A program made the position numbers and the translations under genes. The notes beneath the pieces are model-generated. The model had not been told where the DNA came from and did no database searches. It saw nothing but the letters and a program-made list of their open reading frames with translations. 6,932 nt of DNA from an uncultured Eubacteriales bacterium (lineage in GTDB: Bacteria; Bacillota; Clostridia; Oscillospirales; Acutalibacteraceae): assembly GCA_934476025.1 (NCBI GenBank), contig CAKSNI010000059.1:1-6932 (forward strand). The letters are read 5' to 3'. Shown piece after piece: positions 5,762 through 6,932 of the stretch. Positions within the stretch are counted from its first letter, which is position 1, and each line of letters begins with the position of its first letter.

Positions 5762-6752
5762 AACAACGGTCAAAGAAAATAAATGTCCGGTTTGCCACGG
5801 CTATCTTTTCGAAGAGGATGATGTGGTCTGCTGTCCGATCTGCGGCGCTCCGCATCATCGGGAATGCTGGAACTCACTTTCTCACTGTGCGCTGCAGGCC
5901 GATCATGGAACCGATCGGGAATACGATGTTGTTCGCCGGCGGGAACAGGAAGAACAAAAGCAAAAAGCGGCCAAAGTTCCCTTCCCCGAAAAAGGGGATG
6001 GGCCCAAAAACGGGTTTCCGCAGTTTCAGCCGGGGAGCGAGGCCTCCGATGTCCGGGTGGAATGCCCCCGGTGCCATGAGGTCTATCCTTTGACCCAACC
6101 GGCCTGTCCGAAATGCGGCCTGCCCAATATGATGGCGCGGGGCTTTTCGGTACCGGATCCGCTGGGAGGTGTATCCCAAAACACTCCCTTTGCCGACGGA
6201 GTAACCGCCGGGGAAGCGGAACAGTTTGTGTTGTCCTCTTCCGGGTATTATCTGCCACTCTTTGCGGCCTTCCAAAAGGGCAAAAAAGTGGCGTTTGACT
6301 TGTGGGCGCTGCTTTTTCCGACTGCCCGCTTTGCTTTTCGGAAAATGAATCTGTACGCGTTACTGTGCGGATTGATTGAAATTGCAGCTACCCTTTGTAT
6401 GCTGCCGCTTCAGGTTTTTATGCAAAAGAACGAACTGATCCGGGCCAACGATGTTTATGCCTATCTCAGCGATTCCTCCCACATGACACCGCAATTGATC
6501 CGGCTTTCCCTTCTGGCACTTTCCGGAATGATGTTGATGCTGGTTTTGCGGATTCTTTGCGCGCTGTTCTTCTCGCGGATTTACTATCGGTTTACCACCC
6601 GGAAAATCGCCGAAATCAAAAAGGAAAGTTCCGGCGATGCGGAAGAAATCCGGGACGCCTGCCGGCGCAGCGGAAATGTCAGCTTTTTCGGCTTTTTCCT
6701 GGCGCTGATGGCGGTGCAGTATTTTCCGGTCATTCTGTTTTCGCTCTTTTAA
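5748..6752 (+). CDS. Prokaryotic RING-finger / zinc-ribbon / DUF2628-like membrane protein
   Basis: This 334-residue protein has three parts. A prokaryotic RING-finger (family 1 type) at 13-53 carries C13, C16, C28/C29, C32, H36/H37, C40 and C47, in the pattern CPVC...VVCCPICGAPHHRECW. After a charged, Gln/Lys-rich linker comes a zinc ribbon with C106, C109, C120 and C123 (CPRC...CPKC). The C-terminal part has a DUF2628-like stretch, FDLWALLFPTARFAFRKM (183-200), then hydrophobic segments at about 203-222, 251-275 and 312-332, which would anchor it in the membrane. Such RING plus DUF2628 proteins are common in Clostridia but their function is unknown; RING homology alone does not show ubiquitin-ligase activity. 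The ATG at 5748 has an AAAGGAA ribosome site and overlaps the Nudix gene end; an ATG at 5730 lacks one. It is the last gene of the unit. Confidence 0.85.
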   Translation: MSLSETTVKENKCPVCHGYLFEEDDVVCCPICGAPHHRECWNSLSHCALQADHGTDREYDVVRRREQEEQKQKAAKVPFPEKGDGPKNGFPQFQPGSEASDVRVECPRCHEVYPLTQPACPKCGLPNMMARGFSVPDPLGGVSQNTPFADGVTAGEAEQFVLSSSGYYLPLFAAFQKGKKVAFDLWALLFPTARFAFRKMNLYALLCGLIEIAATLCMLPLQVFMQKNELIRANDVYAYLSDSSHMTPQLIRLSLLALSGMMLMLVLRILCALFFSRIYYRFTTRKIAEIKKESSGDAEEIRDACRRSGNVSFFGFFLALMAVQYFPVILFSLF

Positions 6753-6764
6753 TACCGAATCGAA

Positions 6765-6804
6765 GGAGAAAGGTTGAAACATTGTAATCGAAGTACCTTT
6801 CTCC
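6765..6804. repeat. 10-bp inverted repeat after the RING-protein gene
   Basis: Perfect arms GGAGAAAGGT (6765-6774) and ACCTTTCTCC (6795-6804) flank a 20-base loop, starting 12 bases after the stop codon at 6752. No T-run follows on either strand, so it is not a standard intrinsic terminator; a factor-dependent end, an RNA-stabilising hairpin or an operator are possible. Confidence 0.6.
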
Positions 6805-6932
6805 AAAAGGGCGCAAAAGAACAAGCCCCCTAAAAGCGGGCAAAAAATGAAGTTGTGCTTCAAGTCTATGCAGTAGTCGGCGTTGTTGCCAAGTCGCCCT
6901 GTCGCCGGAGGCGGTAAAGTTCCGGGTTGTAA
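6805..6932. other. Hairpin-rich stretch at the window end, no supported gene
   Basis: No reading frame with a plausible start and ribosome site is open across this stretch. It contains several small hairpins: GCCC (6824-6827) with GGGC; TGAAG/CTTCA (6847-6861) around TTGTG; and CGCC-GGA-GGCG close to the end. On the minus strand the first of these is followed by TTGTTCTTTT and could be a weak terminator for a leftward gene beyond the window. Short frames after the AAGGAG at 6763-6768 give only a 19-residue peptide from a TTG, which I do not regard as a gene. Confidence 0.4.

Noticed and set aside
6774..6833. Small peptide of 19 residues from TTG after AAGGAG at 6763-6768.
   Set aside because: The ribosome-site-like bases are part of the inverted repeat arm, the start is weak, and the peptide has no recognisable feature.

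Overview
The window looks like an ordinary chromosomal segment of a Gram-positive Clostridia-type Firmicute with mid-range GC. The evidence is the gene order SRP RNA - dnaX - ebfC - recR, AAGGAAG-type Shine-Dalgarno sites, TTGAAA/TATAAT promoters with 17-base spacers, a YnzC/DUF896 protein, and a clostridial-style RING/DUF2628 membrane protein. No mobile element, CRISPR array, tRNA or rRNA is visible. Family names rest on reading motifs by eye, not on searches.

Left half (1-3053, minus strand): one DNA replication and repair block, read right to left. A consensus promoter at 3060-3088 drives a compact signal-recognition-particle RNA with no Alu domain, closed by a 25-bp terminal helix and followed by a T-run. 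Next come dnaX (clamp-loader subunit, GTG start), ebfC/ybaB (nucleoid-associated protein), recR (recombination mediator) and a small DUF896 protein that overlaps recR by 4 bases. A perfect 14-bp hairpin at 48-79 closes the unit. No separate dnaX promoter fits cleanly between the SRP RNA and dnaX, so the SRP promoter probably feeds the whole operon by read-through.

Centre (3083-4470, plus strand): a divergent promoter starts only 7 bases from the SRP -35 box. It drives a compact cytoplasmic GH37 trehalase-like enzyme, and a 22-bp near-perfect palindrome sits over its expected transcription start, as an operator would. Both catalytic acids are present, but the first family signature is altered.

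Right half (4489-6752, plus strand): a second promoter begins a tight three-gene unit: a left-handed beta-helix protein resembling the GlmU C-terminal domain, a Nudix hydrolase 3 bases after it, and a RING-finger/zinc-ribbon/DUF2628 membrane protein overlapping the Nudix gene by 14 bases. The joint role of the three is not known from the sequence.

The last 180 bases hold a 10-bp inverted repeat and several small hairpins but no gene I can support. The most interesting items are the SRP RNA acting as leader of the dnaX operon, the operator-like palindrome and divergent trehalase, the RING-containing operon, and the hairpin-rich tail. None amounts to a clear new system.
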